DNA of 64,000 nucleotides from Sphingopyxis sp. H050 (lineage in GTDB: Bacteria; Pseudomonadota; Alphaproteobacteria; Sphingomonadales; Sphingomonadaceae): NCBI RefSeq assembly GCF_001468265.1, contig NZ_LNRZ01000002.1, forward strand, positions 310,001 through 374,000, read 5' to 3'. A program made the translations under genes and the position numbers. Under the pieces are notes generated by a model that had not been told where the DNA came from, searched no databases, and saw only the letters and a program-made list of their open reading frames with translations. This document shows, one piece after another, positions 18,063-26,136 of this stretch (position 1 is its first letter; each line of letters begins with the position of its first letter).

Positions 18063-18431
18063 GCTGATGGCTAAAAAAGGCGGCGGCGGACTACCCCGAT
18101 CGTCATCGTCCAGGGGCAGGATTTCACGCTTTCATGATGGTAGAGGCTCCTAGGGGGCATCCCCTCACCGCGCTTCTGCTCGAGGAGATAGCCCCAGACT
18201 GCGACCGGCGAGCCGACGACGCTCTGACGTGCTCTCGGACATTTCGGCGAACTTCCCGTCAACAATTATCGACGTCGGCTTTCAAACGCTTGCAGGGTAA
18301 GTCAGAAAGGCAAGGATCAAGCGAAGGCAGCCGATCCTCCGGTCGGCGGGAGTGCTCAAATGGCTACTTCCAGGGAGTTATAACATAAGTGTCCCCGCGA
18401 AGGCCGGAATGACGAGCAAAGGAGGCGGGGT
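18063..18431. other. Gap of about 370 bp with no supported gene
   Basis: Holds the second copy of the YNSLEVAI tail repeat (18356-18400) and, just after it, a partial repeat reading GTCCCCGCGAAGGCCGGAATGACGAG. Short ORFs on both strands (64 and 84 codons) lack ribosome sites and recognisable domains. Confidence 0.5.
18356..18400 (-). repeat. Copy 2 of the 45-bp repeated tail ending YNSLEVAI-stop
   Basis: Matches copy 1 at 15388-15432 in the same orientation with mostly synonymous differences in the shared YNSLEVAI codons. It lies 3 kb from copy 1, on the other side of the siderophore receptor gene. Confidence 0.55.
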
Positions 18432-18833
18432 TTACAACCCGCCCGCAAAGCGGAAGCTGAAGCGATAGTCGTCCGGCTTCAACGTCACATTGGTCATCTT
18501 TTCGGGGCGCACCGATTCGAGCGTGAACTGGCCGTCGGCAAGCGGCACCGGCTCCCCAAGCGTCACCTCGAACGGCTGTTTCTCGCCATTGCCGCGGATC
18601 CAGACCATCTGCAACCGCACGCGGCCCGCCCAGATGCAGCGCGCGTTCATCGGGCAGCGGCTGTCTTCGAGCACTTTAACCGGCTGAACGATCGGGCCAT
18701 CGACCCTCGCGCGCTGGCCGAGCGCGACGTCGCTGCCGTCGCGCAGCGGGGTCTGCTGGCCGGTGGCGGCGCAGGCGGAAAGGGCGAAAGCGGCGATGAG
18801 GGCCGGGGCGGCGAGGCGAGCTGTGTTCTGCAT
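18432..18833 (-). CDS. Small lipoprotein with a CPxxxxCxWxG motif
   Basis: A 133-aa predicted lipoprotein. The signal MQNTARLAAPALIAAFALSAC ends in a lipobox with Cys at about 21. The mature protein contains VKVLEDSRCPMNARCIWAGRVRLQMVW, a two-Cys pattern seen in small secreted hypothetical proteins of Sphingomonadales and other proteobacteria, followed by a beta-rich end (DDYRFSFRFAGGL). I start at ATG 18833, because the longer frame to 18878 would put non-signal residues before the signal peptide. It is divergent from thiE with about 35 bp between starts. The function is unknown. Confidence 0.8.
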   Translation of the reverse strand: MQNTARLAAPALIAAFALSACAATGQQTPLRDGSDVALGQRARVDGPIVQPVKVLEDSRCPMNARCIWAGRVRLQMVWIRGNGEKQPFEVTLGEPVPLADGQFTLESVRPEKMTNVTLKPDDYRFSFRFAGGL

Positions 18834-18868
18834 TTGCCCGTCTCTGGCCGCGTCGCTATGAACGCGCC

Positions 18869-19495
18869 ATGAAACCATCCGCTTGCCAGCTTTACCTCAT
18901 CTCGCCGCTCGATGTCGGGGGCGATTTTCCCGCGAAACTCGAAGAAGCGCTTGCCGCCGGGCCAGTCGCAGCGTTCCAGTTTCGCGTCAAGGGACTCGAC
19001 CAGCACGAGGCCGCCCGGCTCGCCGCGCCGCTGCAGGCGATCTGCGCCGCGCAGGATGTTGCGTTCATCGTGAACGACGATGTGGCGCTCGCCAAGCGGC
19101 TGAACGCCGACGGCGTGCATCTGGGGCAGGGGGACGGCGATCCGCGCGACGCGCGCCGCGAGCTTGGCGCCAACGCACAGATCGGGGTGACCTGCCACGA
19201 CAGCCGCCACCTTGCGATGGAAGCGGGCGAGGCCGGGGCGGATTATGTCGCATTCGGGGCCTTCTTCCCGACGTCCACAAAGGACGTCGAGCACCGCCCC
19301 GAATCCGAAATTCTCACCTGGTGGCAGGGACTTTTCGAGTTGCCCTGTGTGGCGATCGGCGGGATTACGGTGGAGAATGCGAAGACGCTGATCGACGCGG
19401 GCGCCGATTTCCTCGCGGTGTCGAACGGCGTCTGGGGGCATCCCGACGGGCCGGCCGCCGCGGTCCGCGCGTTCGACAAGCTGATGGCGGGGTGA
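18869..19495 (+). CDS. thiE: Thiamine phosphate synthase ThiE
   Basis: Joins HMP-pyrophosphate and thiazole phosphate to thiamine monophosphate in the cytosol. The 208-aa TIM barrel shows QFRVKG (phosphate side of strand 2), FIVNDDVALAKRLNADGVHLGQGD (the hallmark ThiE motif with the Mg-binding Asp), IGVTCHDSRH, DYVAFGAFFPTSTK (pyrophosphate-binding loop with the TSTK signature) and AIGGITVENAKTLIDAGADFLAVSNGVW. It stands alone without other thi genes. With only about 35 bp to the divergent lipoprotein gene there is no room for a TPP riboswitch. The last bases overlap the GTG of the M23 gene. Confidence 0.95.
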   Translation: MKPSACQLYLISPLDVGGDFPAKLEEALAAGPVAAFQFRVKGLDQHEAARLAAPLQAICAAQDVAFIVNDDVALAKRLNADGVHLGQGDGDPRDARRELGANAQIGVTCHDSRHLAMEAGEAGADYVAFGAFFPTSTKDVEHRPESEILTWWQGLFELPCVAIGGITVENAKTLIDAGADFLAVSNGVWGHPDGPAAAVRAFDKLMAG

Positions 19496-20004
19496 AGGGA
19501 GCGGGCGCCCGCCTCCTCTGCGCGGCGGCGCTTTTCGCCGCCACCGTCGCGGCTTCCGGATCGGACGTCCTCATCATTCCCGTTGAAGGCTTGCAGCCTT
19601 CCGATCTCGTCGACAGCTGGGGCAAAAGCCGCGGCGAAGGCCGCATTCACCGCGCGATCGACATTCAGGCGCCGCTCGGGACGCCGGTGCTGGCCGCAAT
19701 GGACGGACGGATCGAAAAGCTTTTCACCTCGAGACGCGGCGGGCTCACCATTTACCAGCGCGCCGCCGATGGCCGCCTGATCCTCTATTATGCTCATCTG
19801 CAGGCCTATCGGCGCGGACTCGCCGAGGGGCAGGGCGTCGAGCGGGGCCAGGTGATCGCGACCGTCGGCGCGAGCGGCAACGCCGATCCGGCCTTTCCGC
19901 ACCTGCATTTCCAGATGATGGCGACCGTGCCCGGCAGCGGCTGGCAGGACGGCGAGCCGGTCAATCCCTATCCGTTGCTCACCGGAAGGGCGGCGCTGCC
20001 TTAA
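19492..20004 (+). CDS. Exported M23 (LytM-type) metallopeptidase
   Basis: A 170-aa periplasmic peptidoglycan-endopeptidase-like protein. The GTG start overlaps the thiE stop (GTGA), so it is translationally coupled to thiE. A signal peptide (about 1-22, ALFAATVAASGS) precedes the M23 domain with HRAIDIQAPLGTPV (Zn ligands His and Asp), ILYYAHLQ, GQVIATVGASGNA and the terminal HLHFQM. All expected zinc ligands are present, so it should be an active enzyme and not a degenerate LytM factor. The coupling to a thiamine gene looks accidental. Confidence 0.88.
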   Translation: MKGAGARLLCAAALFAATVAASGSDVLIIPVEGLQPSDLVDSWGKSRGEGRIHRAIDIQAPLGTPVLAAMDGRIEKLFTSRRGGLTIYQRAADGRLILYYAHLQAYRRGLAEGQGVERGQVIATVGASGNADPAFPHLHFQMMATVPGSGWQDGEPVNPYPLLTGRAALP

Positions 20005-20171
20005 GCCAGCGGGTTATCCTTGCCGCCCGGCTGCGTCGGTTTGTTATCGACGCGCGCCGGCGCGCCGTCCTTGCGCCACCCGAACAGCCCGGCGCAGGGC
20101 GCGGCTCGTTTGGCGAGCTTGCGTGCGCCAGGAGAGGGTGACGGTTGGTTGGGAAGATCGATACTCATCAT
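20001..20171 (-). CDS. Small hypothetical protein (56 aa), convergent with the M23 gene
   Basis: This frame reads MMSIDLPNQPSPSPGARKL, continues through AAPCAGLFGWRKDGAPARV and ends PTQPGGKDNPLA with TAA. Its stop overlaps the M23 stop on the other strand. Two adjacent ATG codons (20171 and 20168) are possible starts and no strong ribosome site is seen. The composition (Pro/Gly/Lys, one Trp, one Cys) looks more like a real protein than a chance frame, and stretches of this kind are common in small conserved hypothetical proteins. No family recognised. Confidence 0.45.
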   Translation of the reverse strand: MMSIDLPNQPSPSPGARKLAKRAAPCAGLFGWRKDGAPARVDNKPTQPGGKDNPLA

Positions 20172-20306
20172 GCCGGTCTTATGAATCGTGCGGGGACGGC
20201 GGGATTGGATCGATACGTCAAATCGGCTTCGGTTCGTCGGCTTTTTTGCTTGCTAAGGCCCCGCGCGCCCGCAACAGGTCGCATCTGACACAGCAGGACG
20301 ACGAAC

Positions 20307-22259
20307 ATGAGCCGCGATGGGACAGCAATGCGCGAACTGACGCTAAGGGCGATTCTGCTGGGCGGCGTGCTGACGCTGATGTTCACCGCAGCGAACGTCT
20401 ATCTGGGGCTGAAAGTCGGCCTGACCTTCGCCACCTCCATCCCCGCGGCCGTGATCTCGATGGCGCTGCTGCGCTTCATGTCGGGGTCGACGATCCTCGA
20501 GAACAACATCGTCCAAACGATCGCGAGCGCCGCGGGCACGCTGGCCGCGATCATCTTCGTGCTGCCGGGACTGATCATGGTCGGTTACTGGCAGGGTTTC
20601 CCGATGATCGAGACGACCGCCATCACGATGCTCGGCGGCATCCTCGGCGTGCTTTTCTCAGTCCCGCTGCGCCGCGCGCTCGTGGTCGAGGCCGATCTGC
20701 CCTATCCCGAAGGCCGCGCGGCGGCGGAGGTGTTGCACGTCGGCGCAGCCAGCGCCGAGGGCGCGGCGGAGAACAAGGCGGGGCTATCCGCGCTTCTGTG
20801 GAACAGCCTGGTCGCCGCAGGCTTTACTCTGCTCACTCAGATGAAGCTCGCCGCGGCCGAAGTCGCGCACTGGTTCAAGGCGGGCGCCGGCGCGACGGGT
20901 ATCGCGGGCGGACTCAGCTTTGCGTTGTTCGGGGTCGGCCATCTTGTCGGCCTGTCGGTCGGTCTCGCGCAGCTTGTCGGCATGGTCACCGGCTGGTGGA
21001 TCCTGCTGCCGATCCTGACGCAAGGCGCGACCGGTCCCGATGTCGAGACGATCGCGAACACCGTATTCCGCGCCGACGTCCGCTTCTTCGGCGCCGGTGT
21101 GATCGCGGTCGCGGCGATCTGGACGCTGCTCAAGATCGCCGGGCCCGTGATCGGCGGCATCCGGTCGGCGATGGCGGCGAGCAAGGCGCGCCATGCCGGC
21201 GAGGCGCTCGCGGTCGGCGAGCAGGATATTCCGATCGGCTGGGTGTTCGGCGGTTCGCTGCTGACGCTGGTGCCGATCGCGTGGCTGCTCTGGTCCGTGC
21301 TCGCGGGCGGTCCGCTCGCGGGTTCGGCGGCGATTCTCGTCTCGGGCGCCCTCATATTCGTCGTCGTGATCGGCCTGATGATCGCGTCGGTCACCGGCTA
21401 TATGGCGGGCCTGATCGGCGCGTCGAACTCGCCCGTCTCCGGCATCGGCATCCTCGCGATCATCGCCTCGTCGCTGTTGCTCGTCGGGCTGCTCGGGCGC
21501 GGCGGCGGCGAGGAGGCGAGCGCGGCGATGGTCGCCTATGCGCTGATCGTCACGGGCGTGGTCTTCGGCATCGCAACGATCTCGAACGACAATCTGCAGG
21601 ATCTGAAGACCGGGCAGCTGGTCGGTGCGACCCCTTGGAAGCAGCAGGTCGCGCTGATCATCGGCGTCTTCTTCGGCTCGCTCGTCGTGCCGCCGGTGCT
21701 CAACGTCCTCAACGAGACGCTGGGCTTCGTCGGGGTGCCGGGGGCGGGGCCGAATGCGCTGGCGGCGCCGCAGGCCGGGCTGATCTCGTCGCTTGCGAAG
21801 GGGGTGCTTGGCGGCGACCTCAACTGGACGATGCTGGGCTATGGCGTGCTTGCAGGCATCGGCTTCATTATCGTCGACGAACTGCTCGGCCGCGCGCGCA
21901 AGCTGCGCCTGCCGCCGCTGGCGATCGGGATCGGCATCTATCTGCCGATGGCGGTGATTCTGCCCGTCGTGATCGGCGCGATCGGCGGCTGGTTCTACGA
22001 CCGCTGGGCCCGGCGCCGCGCCAACCTCGAATTCGCCCACCGCATGGGGGTGCTGACCGCCACGGGGATGATCGTCGGCGAGAGCCTGTTCGGCGTTTTC
22101 TATGCCGGCCTCGTCTATGCGACCGACAGCGATGCGCCGCTCGCGGTGGTCGGCGACGGTTTCCATGTGCCGTCGATCTTCGTCGGCCTGGGCCTGTTCG
22201 TCGCCCTCGTCGCGCTGAGCTATGCGCGGACGCGCAAGGCCGTCGCGACGACCGCCTGA
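20307..22259 (+). CDS. OPT family oligopeptide transporter
   Basis: A 650-aa inner-membrane transporter of the OPT superfamily (oligopeptides or metal chelates). It has about 14-16 hydrophobic helices. Family phrases include TAANVYLGLKVGLTFATSIPAAVISMALL near the N-terminus, ENNIVQTIASAAGTLAAIIFVLPGLIM, PYPEGRAAAEVLHVG, TGYMAGLIGASNSPVSGIGILAI and ISNDNLQDLKTGQLVGATPWKQQ. These match the bacterial OPT/YSL group. The start at 20307 is preceded by AGGACGA. It is a single gene between the short divergent ORF and efp. The substrate is not predictable from sequence. Confidence 0.92.
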   Translation: MSRDGTAMRELTLRAILLGGVLTLMFTAANVYLGLKVGLTFATSIPAAVISMALLRFMSGSTILENNIVQTIASAAGTLAAIIFVLPGLIMVGYWQGFPMIETTAITMLGGILGVLFSVPLRRALVVEADLPYPEGRAAAEVLHVGAASAEGAAENKAGLSALLWNSLVAAGFTLLTQMKLAAAEVAHWFKAGAGATGIAGGLSFALFGVGHLVGLSVGLAQLVGMVTGWWILLPILTQGATGPDVETIANTVFRADVRFFGAGVIAVAAIWTLLKIAGPVIGGIRSAMAASKARHAGEALAVGEQDIPIGWVFGGSLLTLVPIAWLLWSVLAGGPLAGSAAILVSGALIFVVVIGLMIASVTGYMAGLIGASNSPVSGIGILAIIASSLLLVGLLGRGGGEEASAAMVAYALIVTGVVFGIATISNDNLQDLKTGQLVGATPWKQQVALIIGVFFGSLVVPPVLNVLNETLGFVGVPGAGPNALAAPQAGLISSLAKGVLGGDLNWTMLGYGVLAGIGFIIVDELLGRARKLRLPPLAIGIGIYLPMAVILPVVIGAIGGWFYDRWARRRANLEFAHRMGVLTATGMIVGESLFGVFYAGLVYATDSDAPLAVVGDGFHVPSIFVGLGLFVALVALSYARTRKAVATTA

Positions 22260-22371
22260 CGCACGCACCGCTTGCCCTTCGCCGCGCACGCGGCTAAGGG
22301 CGCGCTCCTGTGACCGGCGCATCGCGATGCGCTGGCGGCTCTTTCCATCCTTGAACTAGCGAGTGTGCGCG

Positions 22372-22935
22372 ATGAAAATCACCGGCGTTGAAATCCGTCC
22401 CGGCAATATTATCGAATATGAAGGTGGCATCTGGAAGGTCACCAAGATCCAGCACACCCAGCCGGGCAAGGGCGGCGCCTATATGCAGGTCGAAGCCAAG
22501 AACCTCATCGACGGGCGCAAGCTCAACAACCGCTTCCGCAGCGCGGATACGGTCGAAAAAGTCCGCCTCGACACCAAGGACTTCCAGTTCCTCTACGCCG
22601 AGGGCGATGACCTGGTGTTCATGGACAAGGACACGTTCGAGCAGATCAACATCTCCAAGGATGTCGTCGGCGAAGCGCATGAATTCCTGCAGGACGGCAT
22701 GGACGTCGTGCTCGAGCTTTGGGAAGAGCGCCCGATCTCGGTTGAACTGCCCGAAACGATCGAAGCGACGATCGTCGAGGCGGACGCCGTGGTGAAGGGC
22801 CAGACGGCCTCGTCGTCTTACAAGCCCGCGATCCTCGACAATGGCGTCCGCGTCATGGTGCCGCCGCACATCACCAGCGGAACGAAGATCGTCGTGCATG
22901 TGTACGATCGCGAATATGTTCGCCGCGCCGACTAA
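22372..22935 (+). CDS. efp: Elongation factor P
   Basis: A 187-aa ribosome-binding factor that rescues polyproline stalling. All three OB-like domains are visible: [39 protein letters not shown] with the tip lysine in PGKGGA, the middle domain [25 protein letters not shown], and the C-terminal [28 protein letters not shown]. The frame also opens at 22363, but MKITGVE at 22372 is the conserved N-terminus. Which modification the tip lysine receives cannot be told. It is followed by the inositol-phosphatase family gene after 43 bp. Confidence 0.96.
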   Translation: MKITGVEIRPGNIIEYEGGIWKVTKIQHTQPGKGGAYMQVEAKNLIDGRKLNNRFRSADTVEKVRLDTKDFQFLYAEGDDLVFMDKDTFEQINISKDVVGEAHEFLQDGMDVVLELWEERPISVELPETIEATIVEADAVVKGQTASSSYKPAILDNGVRVMVPPHITSGTKIVVHVYDREYVRRAD

Positions 22936-22945
22936 GTAGGTATCG

Positions 22946-22964
22946 CCGCCCGCATTTCGGGCGG
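22946..22964 (+). terminator. Weak hairpin after efp
   Basis: CCGCCCG pairs with CGGGCGG over a 5-nt loop, 11 bp after the efp stop. It is followed by only a short T stretch that overlaps the ribosome site of the next gene, so it may attenuate rather than stop transcription. Confidence 0.35.
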
Positions 22965-22978
22965 GTGGAGATTTTGAC

Positions 22979-23797
22979 ATGGCCATTTCCGGCATCATCA
23001 CCGTCATGGAACGCGCCGCGCGCAAGGCCGGCACGAAGCTGCGCCGCGACTTCGGCGAGATCGAGCATCTGCAGGTCTCGCAAAAGGGGCCTGCGGACTT
23101 CGTCTCGAAAGCCGATCAGGCCGCCGAGCGCACGCTTTATGACGAGCTGACCCACGCGCGCCCGGGCTGGGGCTTCCTGATGGAAGAGGCCGGCGAGATC
23201 GAGGGCGAGCCGGGCAAGCCGCGCTTCATCATCGACCCGCTCGACGGCACGTCGAACTTCCTCCACGCGATCCCGCAATTCGCGATCTCGATCGCGGTGC
23301 AGGAACCGAAGCTCGGCGGCGGCTGGGGCGAGGTGACCGCGGGGCTGATCTATCAGCCCGTCACCGACGAAAGCTATTGGGCCGAGCGTGGCCGTGGCGC
23401 GTGGCTGCACGACCGGCGCCTGCGCGTCGCATCGCGCCGCCACCTCAACGAATGCCTGATCGCGACCGGCATCCCCTTCATGGGCCATGGCGACATGGCG
23501 CAGTGGAGCCGCATCTTCGGCGCGGTCGCGCCCGAAGTCGCCGGCATCCGCCGCTTCGGCGCCGCCAGCCTCGACCTCGCATGGGTCGCCGCGGGCCGTT
23601 TCGACGGGTTCTGGGAAAGCCATCTCAACATTTGGGACGTCGCCGCCGGCATGCTGCTGGTGCGCGAGGCGGGCGGCTTCGTCAGCGACTTCCGCGGCGG
23701 CGACCGCGCGATCGAACGCAGCGAGTTCATCGCAGGCAGCGGCGCGGTGCATTCGAAGCTGCAAAAGCTGGTCGCGGGCGCGCTGCGCAACGCCTGA
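22979..23797 (+). CDS. suhB: Inositol monophosphatase family protein (SuhB-like)
   Basis: A 272-aa Mg-dependent phosphatase of the IMPase family (myo-inositol-1-phosphate or related substrates; SuhB also acts in rRNA antitermination in enterics). Metal-binding motifs are complete: DFVSKADQAAE, LMEEAGEIEG, IDPLDGTSNFLHAIPQFAIS and, near the C-terminus, WDVAAGMLLVREAGG. GTGGAG lies about 9 nt before ATG 22979. The gene follows efp closely and converges on the YbjN pair. The exact substrate, and whether it does the SuhB job, is unknown, so the symbol is by family only. Confidence 0.9.
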   Translation: MAISGIITVMERAARKAGTKLRRDFGEIEHLQVSQKGPADFVSKADQAAERTLYDELTHARPGWGFLMEEAGEIEGEPGKPRFIIDPLDGTSNFLHAIPQFAISIAVQEPKLGGGWGEVTAGLIYQPVTDESYWAERGRGAWLHDRRLRVASRRHLNECLIATGIPFMGHGDMAQWSRIFGAVAPEVAGIRRFGAASLDLAWVAAGRFDGFWESHLNIWDVAAGMLLVREAGGFVSDFRGGDRAIERSEFIAGSGAVHSKLQKLVAGALRNA

Positions 23798-23802
23798 TCC
23801 GG

Positions 23803-24402
23803 CTATTCCTTCATTGCGGTCTCAGGCGCCTTGGTGTTCTTGCCGGAATCTGGCTTGTCAGGATCGGGCGTCGCGAAGACGAACTCGTCGAACATCTGAA
23901 ATATGTCGAGCCAGAGGCCGAAGGTGTCTTTGAACCAGGCCGCCGACACGCCCCCTTGCGCCATATTGACGTCCATCTCGATCACGGGGTCAAGGTCGGT
24001 GTCGACATAACCGCGGCCGAAGCGATATTTCCGGTTCCATTCGTTCATGCGCTCGGGCGGGAAGGGGCGCTTAAGCGTGAAGGCGCCGACGAACTGGATC
24101 GACAGGCACTCGCCCATTCGAACCCCGTCGTCGCAGTCGTAAAGATACACGCGGAACGGGCGCTCGTCGCGCTCGGACTGGATAAAGGGCAGCCCCTCGT
24201 TGTCGACTTTGATCTCGACCGGGAATTTGTCGGCGCGCATGATCGCTGCGATTTGTTCGACGCTGGCCTTTACCGCTATGTCTGCTGCCGGGGTGGCAAC
24301 CCGATCGGCGGCGAGAGCCGGCACGGTGGCGAGCCCGAGCGCAAGCGCGAGGGTCATGCTGCCGAAGCGCGGCCATATATGCGTCATCGGGGTCGCCATC
24401 AC
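23803..24402 (-). CDS. Exported YbjN-domain protein (second of a pair)
   Basis: A 199-aa YbjN-domain protein (a fold related to type III secretion chaperones). The signal peptide is about residues 15-32 (LALALGLATVPALAADRV). The domain follows with YLYDCDDGVRMGECLSIQFVGAF, PERMNEWNRKYRFGRGYVDTDLDPVIEMDVNM and a hydrophobic DIFQMFDEFVF end. Two Cys sit around the DGVRMGEC turn. The last 20 residues are polar. Its ATG overlaps the stop of the first YbjN gene by 4 bp, so both are made from one mRNA. The function of exported YbjN proteins is not known. Confidence 0.85.
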   Translation of the reverse strand: MMATPMTHIWPRFGSMTLALALGLATVPALAADRVATPAADIAVKASVEQIAAIMRADKFPVEIKVDNEGLPFIQSERDERPFRVYLYDCDDGVRMGECLSIQFVGAFTLKRPFPPERMNEWNRKYRFGRGYVDTDLDPVIEMDVNMAQGGVSAAWFKDTFGLWLDIFQMFDEFVFATPDPDKPDSGKNTKAPETAMKE

Positions 24403-24881
24403 TTTTCGAAAATAAACTCGCGATAGCTGTCCATCAGCGCGGCCCAGGTGTTCAGTGTCTCGCCGAGATTCTCGCGCGGGATGCCCGCGAAATCGACGTC
24501 GACGTCCATTTCGAGCACCGGGTCGCCGCTGTCGTCGCGATAGGCGCGGGCGAAGCGCTTTTGGCGGTTCCAGTCGTTGAGCCGGTCGAGCGTCGTGTCC
24601 TTCGCGTCGTTGAAGCCCATATAATATTGCAGCGTCTTGCAGTCCTTATGGTCGGTGCAGTTCATGAACAGGACCAGGAATTTGAGCCCGTTCCGGTTGC
24701 TTTCCAGATAGGGATCTTCGCCCGCCTTGGTGATCAGCGTTGCGGGCCAGCCCTGCGACTCGACGATCGCCTTGATCGTCGCCGGATTCTTTGCATTGAC
24801 CAGTTCGGCCTGCGCCGGCGTCGCCGCCCCGGCGCCGATCGCGGCGATGACCAGCGCCGCGCCGAGTGAAATTCGTTTCAT
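24399..24881 (-). CDS. Exported YbjN-domain protein (first of a pair)
   Basis: A 160-aa protein with a clear signal peptide (1-25, cleavage after PAQA). Its YbjN domain contains FLVLFMNCTDHKDCKTLQYYMGF, LDRLNDWNRQKRFARAYRDDSGDPVLEMDVDV and the end LMDSYREFIF. It is the paralogue of the downstream gene: both keep the NDWN/NEWN-RKxRF-RxY-DPVxEMDV pattern and a two-Cys turn, which may form a disulfide in the periplasm. It is first in a two-gene operon, divergent from nuoA with about 215 bp between them. Confidence 0.85.
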   Translation of the reverse strand: MKRISLGAALVIAAIGAGAATPAQAELVNAKNPATIKAIVESQGWPATLITKAGEDPYLESNRNGLKFLVLFMNCTDHKDCKTLQYYMGFNDAKDTTLDRLNDWNRQKRFARAYRDDSGDPVLEMDVDVDFAGIPRENLGETLNTWAALMDSYREFIFEK

Positions 24882-25098
24882 GGCCTTCCCCCTTTGCCGT
24901 ATCCCGGCGAAAACTGTCCCGATGCCGACCCCGATGCATCGGATAACACAGGCTTAGCGGCTGTCGCCAGCGGCCTTTGTGCTTTTGGTCACTGCGGTAA
25001 CGAATTTCCTGTCCGCAGCGCTTGCGAGGCGCGGCTTGCTGGCCTAAAGCGCGCCCAACAACGGGTGGTAAACGCCTTAAAACAGACTGCGAGCTCCC

Positions 25099-25473
25099 AT
25101 GGTCGATCTGACGCAATATTTGCCGATCCTGATCTTTCTGGCCGTCGCCGTCGGCTTGTCCGCGGCGTTCGTGTTCCTGCCGATGGGCGTCGCGCGCCTG
25201 ACCGGGGCGCACAAGCCCGATCCGGCGAAGCTGACCGAATATGAGTGCGGCTTCCCCGCCTTCGAGGACGCCCGCAGCCAGTTCGACGTGCGTTTCTATC
25301 TCGTCGCCATCCTCTTCATCATCTTCGACCTCGAAGCGGCGTTCCTCTTTCCTTGGGCGGTCAGCCTCAAGGAAATCGGCTGGGCCGGCTGGGCCACCAT
25401 GATGATCTTTCTTGCCGAACTCGCGATCGGCCTTGTGTACGCGTGGAAAAAAGGCGCGTTGGATTGGGAATGA
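25099..25473 (+). CDS. nuoA: NADH-quinone oxidoreductase subunit A
   Basis: A 124-aa membrane subunit of complex I with three hydrophobic helices (about 8-30, 66-86, 94-114). The conserved TM1-2 loop reads [39 protein letters not shown], including the Cys that reports the active/deactive state in mitochondria. First gene of the nuo operon. The upstream 200 bp up to the YbjN gene should hold the promoter, but I cannot assign -35/-10 boxes with confidence. Its TGA overlaps the nuoB ATG. Confidence 0.96.
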   Translation: MVDLTQYLPILIFLAVAVGLSAAFVFLPMGVARLTGAHKPDPAKLTEYECGFPAFEDARSQFDVRFYLVAILFIIFDLEAAFLFPWAVSLKEIGWAGWATMMIFLAELAIGLVYAWKKGALDWE

Positions 25474-26036
25474 GCAACTCCAGCATCATCATGCCCGGCC
25501 AGATGCCGGCCGCCAGCCCTGTCGCTCCGGGAACCAATCCCGATCAGGCATTCTTCGACGATCTCAACAGCGAAGTCGGCGACAAGGGCTTTCTTGTCAC
25601 CTCGACCGAGGATCTGTTCAACTGGGCGCGCACCGGCTCGCTGTGGTGGATGACCTTCGGCCTCGCGTGCTGCGCGGTCGAGATGATCCACGTCAACATG
25701 CCGCGCTATGACATGGAGCGCTTCGGCGTCGCGCCGCGCGCCAGCCCGCGCCAGTCCGACGTAATGATCGTCGCGGGTACGCTCTGCAACAAGATGGCTC
25801 CGGCGCTGCGCCGCGTGTACGACCAGATGTCGAACCCCAAATATGTCATCTCGATGGGCAGCTGCGCCAATGGCGGCGGCTATTATCACTACAGCTACAG
25901 CGTCGTGCGCGGCTGCGACCGCATCGTGCCCGTGGACATCTACGTCCCCGGCTGCCCGCCGACCGCCGAAGCCCTGCTCTATGGCGTGATGCAGCTGCAG
26001 CGGAAGATCCGCCGCACTGGGACGATCGAACGATGA
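25470..26036 (+). CDS. nuoB: NADH-quinone oxidoreductase subunit B (cluster N2)
   Basis: A 188-aa peripheral subunit that carries the terminal 4Fe-4S cluster N2 next to the quinone site. Cluster ligands are visible in [22 protein letters not shown] and [11 protein letters not shown]. The ATG at 25470 overlaps the nuoA stop (ATGA). The first 35 residues ([19 protein letters not shown]) are a flexible extension common in alphaproteobacteria. The gap to nuoC is 100 bp and contains a long palindrome. Confidence 0.97.
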   Translation: MSNSSIIMPGQMPAASPVAPGTNPDQAFFDDLNSEVGDKGFLVTSTEDLFNWARTGSLWWMTFGLACCAVEMIHVNMPRYDMERFGVAPRASPRQSDVMIVAGTLCNKMAPALRRVYDQMSNPKYVISMGSCANGGGYYHYSYSVVRGCDRIVPVDIYVPGCPPTAEALLYGVMQLQRKIRRTGTIER

Positions 26037-26053
26037 GCGACGTAGTATTTTGT

Positions 26054-26125
26054 CCGTTCGCATCGAGCGCAGTCGAGATGCCCCTCATGCCAGCGCGGCG
26101 TCTCGACTGCGCTCGACGCGAACGG
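26054..26125. repeat. Palindromic intergenic element between nuoB and nuoC
   Basis: Two 25-bp arms (26054-26078 and 26101-26125) pair with one mismatch around a 22-nt spacer. The arm core TCGAGCGCAGTCGAGA is of a type I recognise as recurrent in sphingomonad genomes. Transcribed inside the operon, it would form a strong hairpin between two complex I genes. Confidence 0.85.
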
Positions 26126-26136
26126 GGTATGAAATA

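Noticed and set aside
18071-18388. 64- and 84-codon ORFs on both strands upstream of the siderophore receptor
   Set aside because: No start signals, no domain, and they run through a repeat copy.
18834-18868. TPP riboswitch searched for upstream of thiE
   Set aside because: Only about 35 bp lie before the divergent lipoprotein gene, too short for a THI element, and no CUGAGA core is visible.
20123-22297. 724-codon frame overlapping the OPT transporter
   Set aside because: Arg/Asp/Gly-rich shadow in another frame of the OPT gene; hydrophobic helices and family motifs are only in the 20307 frame.
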